Of a stretch of DNA of 7,551 nt, positions 7,537-7,551 are shown one piece after another. The number at the start of each line of letters is the position of its first letter. Position 1 is the stretch's first letter. Origin of the DNA: an uncultured Bacteroidota bacterium (GTDB lineage: Bacteria > Bacteroidota > Bacteroidia > NS11-12g > UBA955); contig CAIRMY010000216.1 in NCBI GenBank assembly GCA_903879775.1, positions 1 through 7,551 on the forward strand. Direction: 5' to 3'. Below the pieces are notes generated by a model, which was given only the letters and a program-made list of their open reading frames with translations, had not been told where the DNA came from and did not search any database. Position numbers and translations under genes: made by a program.

Positions 7537-7551
7537 AAGTTGTTTCCAAAG

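Noticed and set aside
7525..7551. Promoter of the - strand cluster
   Set aside because: Only 27 bases upstream of the transporter ATG are visible. A TTTG occurs near the edge, but no matching -7 element at the right spacing can be assessed.
1..7551. Mobile element, phage, CRISPR, toxin-antitoxin or defence system
   Set aside because: All four genes belong to recognised families, with no transposase, integrase, direct-repeat array or terminal inverted repeats. Almost no non-coding space remains to hide one.

Overview
The window looks like ordinary chromosomal DNA from a member of the Bacteroidota. The strongest sign is the large protein on the + strand. It ends in a gliding-motility-associated, type B sorting domain of the type IX secretion system (T9SS), a system essentially confined to this phylum. 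The prenyl synthase and RNase R also read like Bacteroidota versions, the DNA is AT-rich throughout, and only one of the three visible gene starts has a clear Shine-Dalgarno sequence. I cannot name a genus.

Layout: bases 1-3192 (+) hold the 3' part of a giant secreted or surface protein whose start lies before the window. It has the tail of a DUF7948-like N-terminal domain, an SBBP-type beta-propeller, an Ig-like region, three FN3-like modules and the T9SS sorting domain. The - strand carries a tight three-gene cluster read from right to left: an MFS transporter (7524-6259), ribonuclease R (6249-4150) and an all-trans polyprenyl diphosphate synthase (4150-3194). The gaps are 9 bases between transporter and rnr, and a one-base TAATG overlap between rnr and the prenyl synthase. 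The secreted-protein gene and the prenyl synthase gene converge with a single base between their stop codons. Coding density is close to 100%, and no non-coding stretch exceeds about 30 bases.

How the genes work together: the three - strand genes are probably co-transcribed, but their products (small-molecule transport, RNA decay, isoprenoid chain synthesis) have no obvious shared pathway. The cluster looks like a housekeeping operon of convenience. The T9SS-exported protein is functionally separate.

I found no tRNA, rRNA, CRISPR array, insertion sequence, attachment site, phage gene or defence or toxin system. I see no convincing evidence of an undescribed system. The points worth a second look are small: the TTG start of rnr in frame with the preceding stop, a possible internal promoter, the zero-space convergent junction, a repeated cysteine triad and an eroded motif in the sorting domain, and the chain-length signature of the prenyl synthase.
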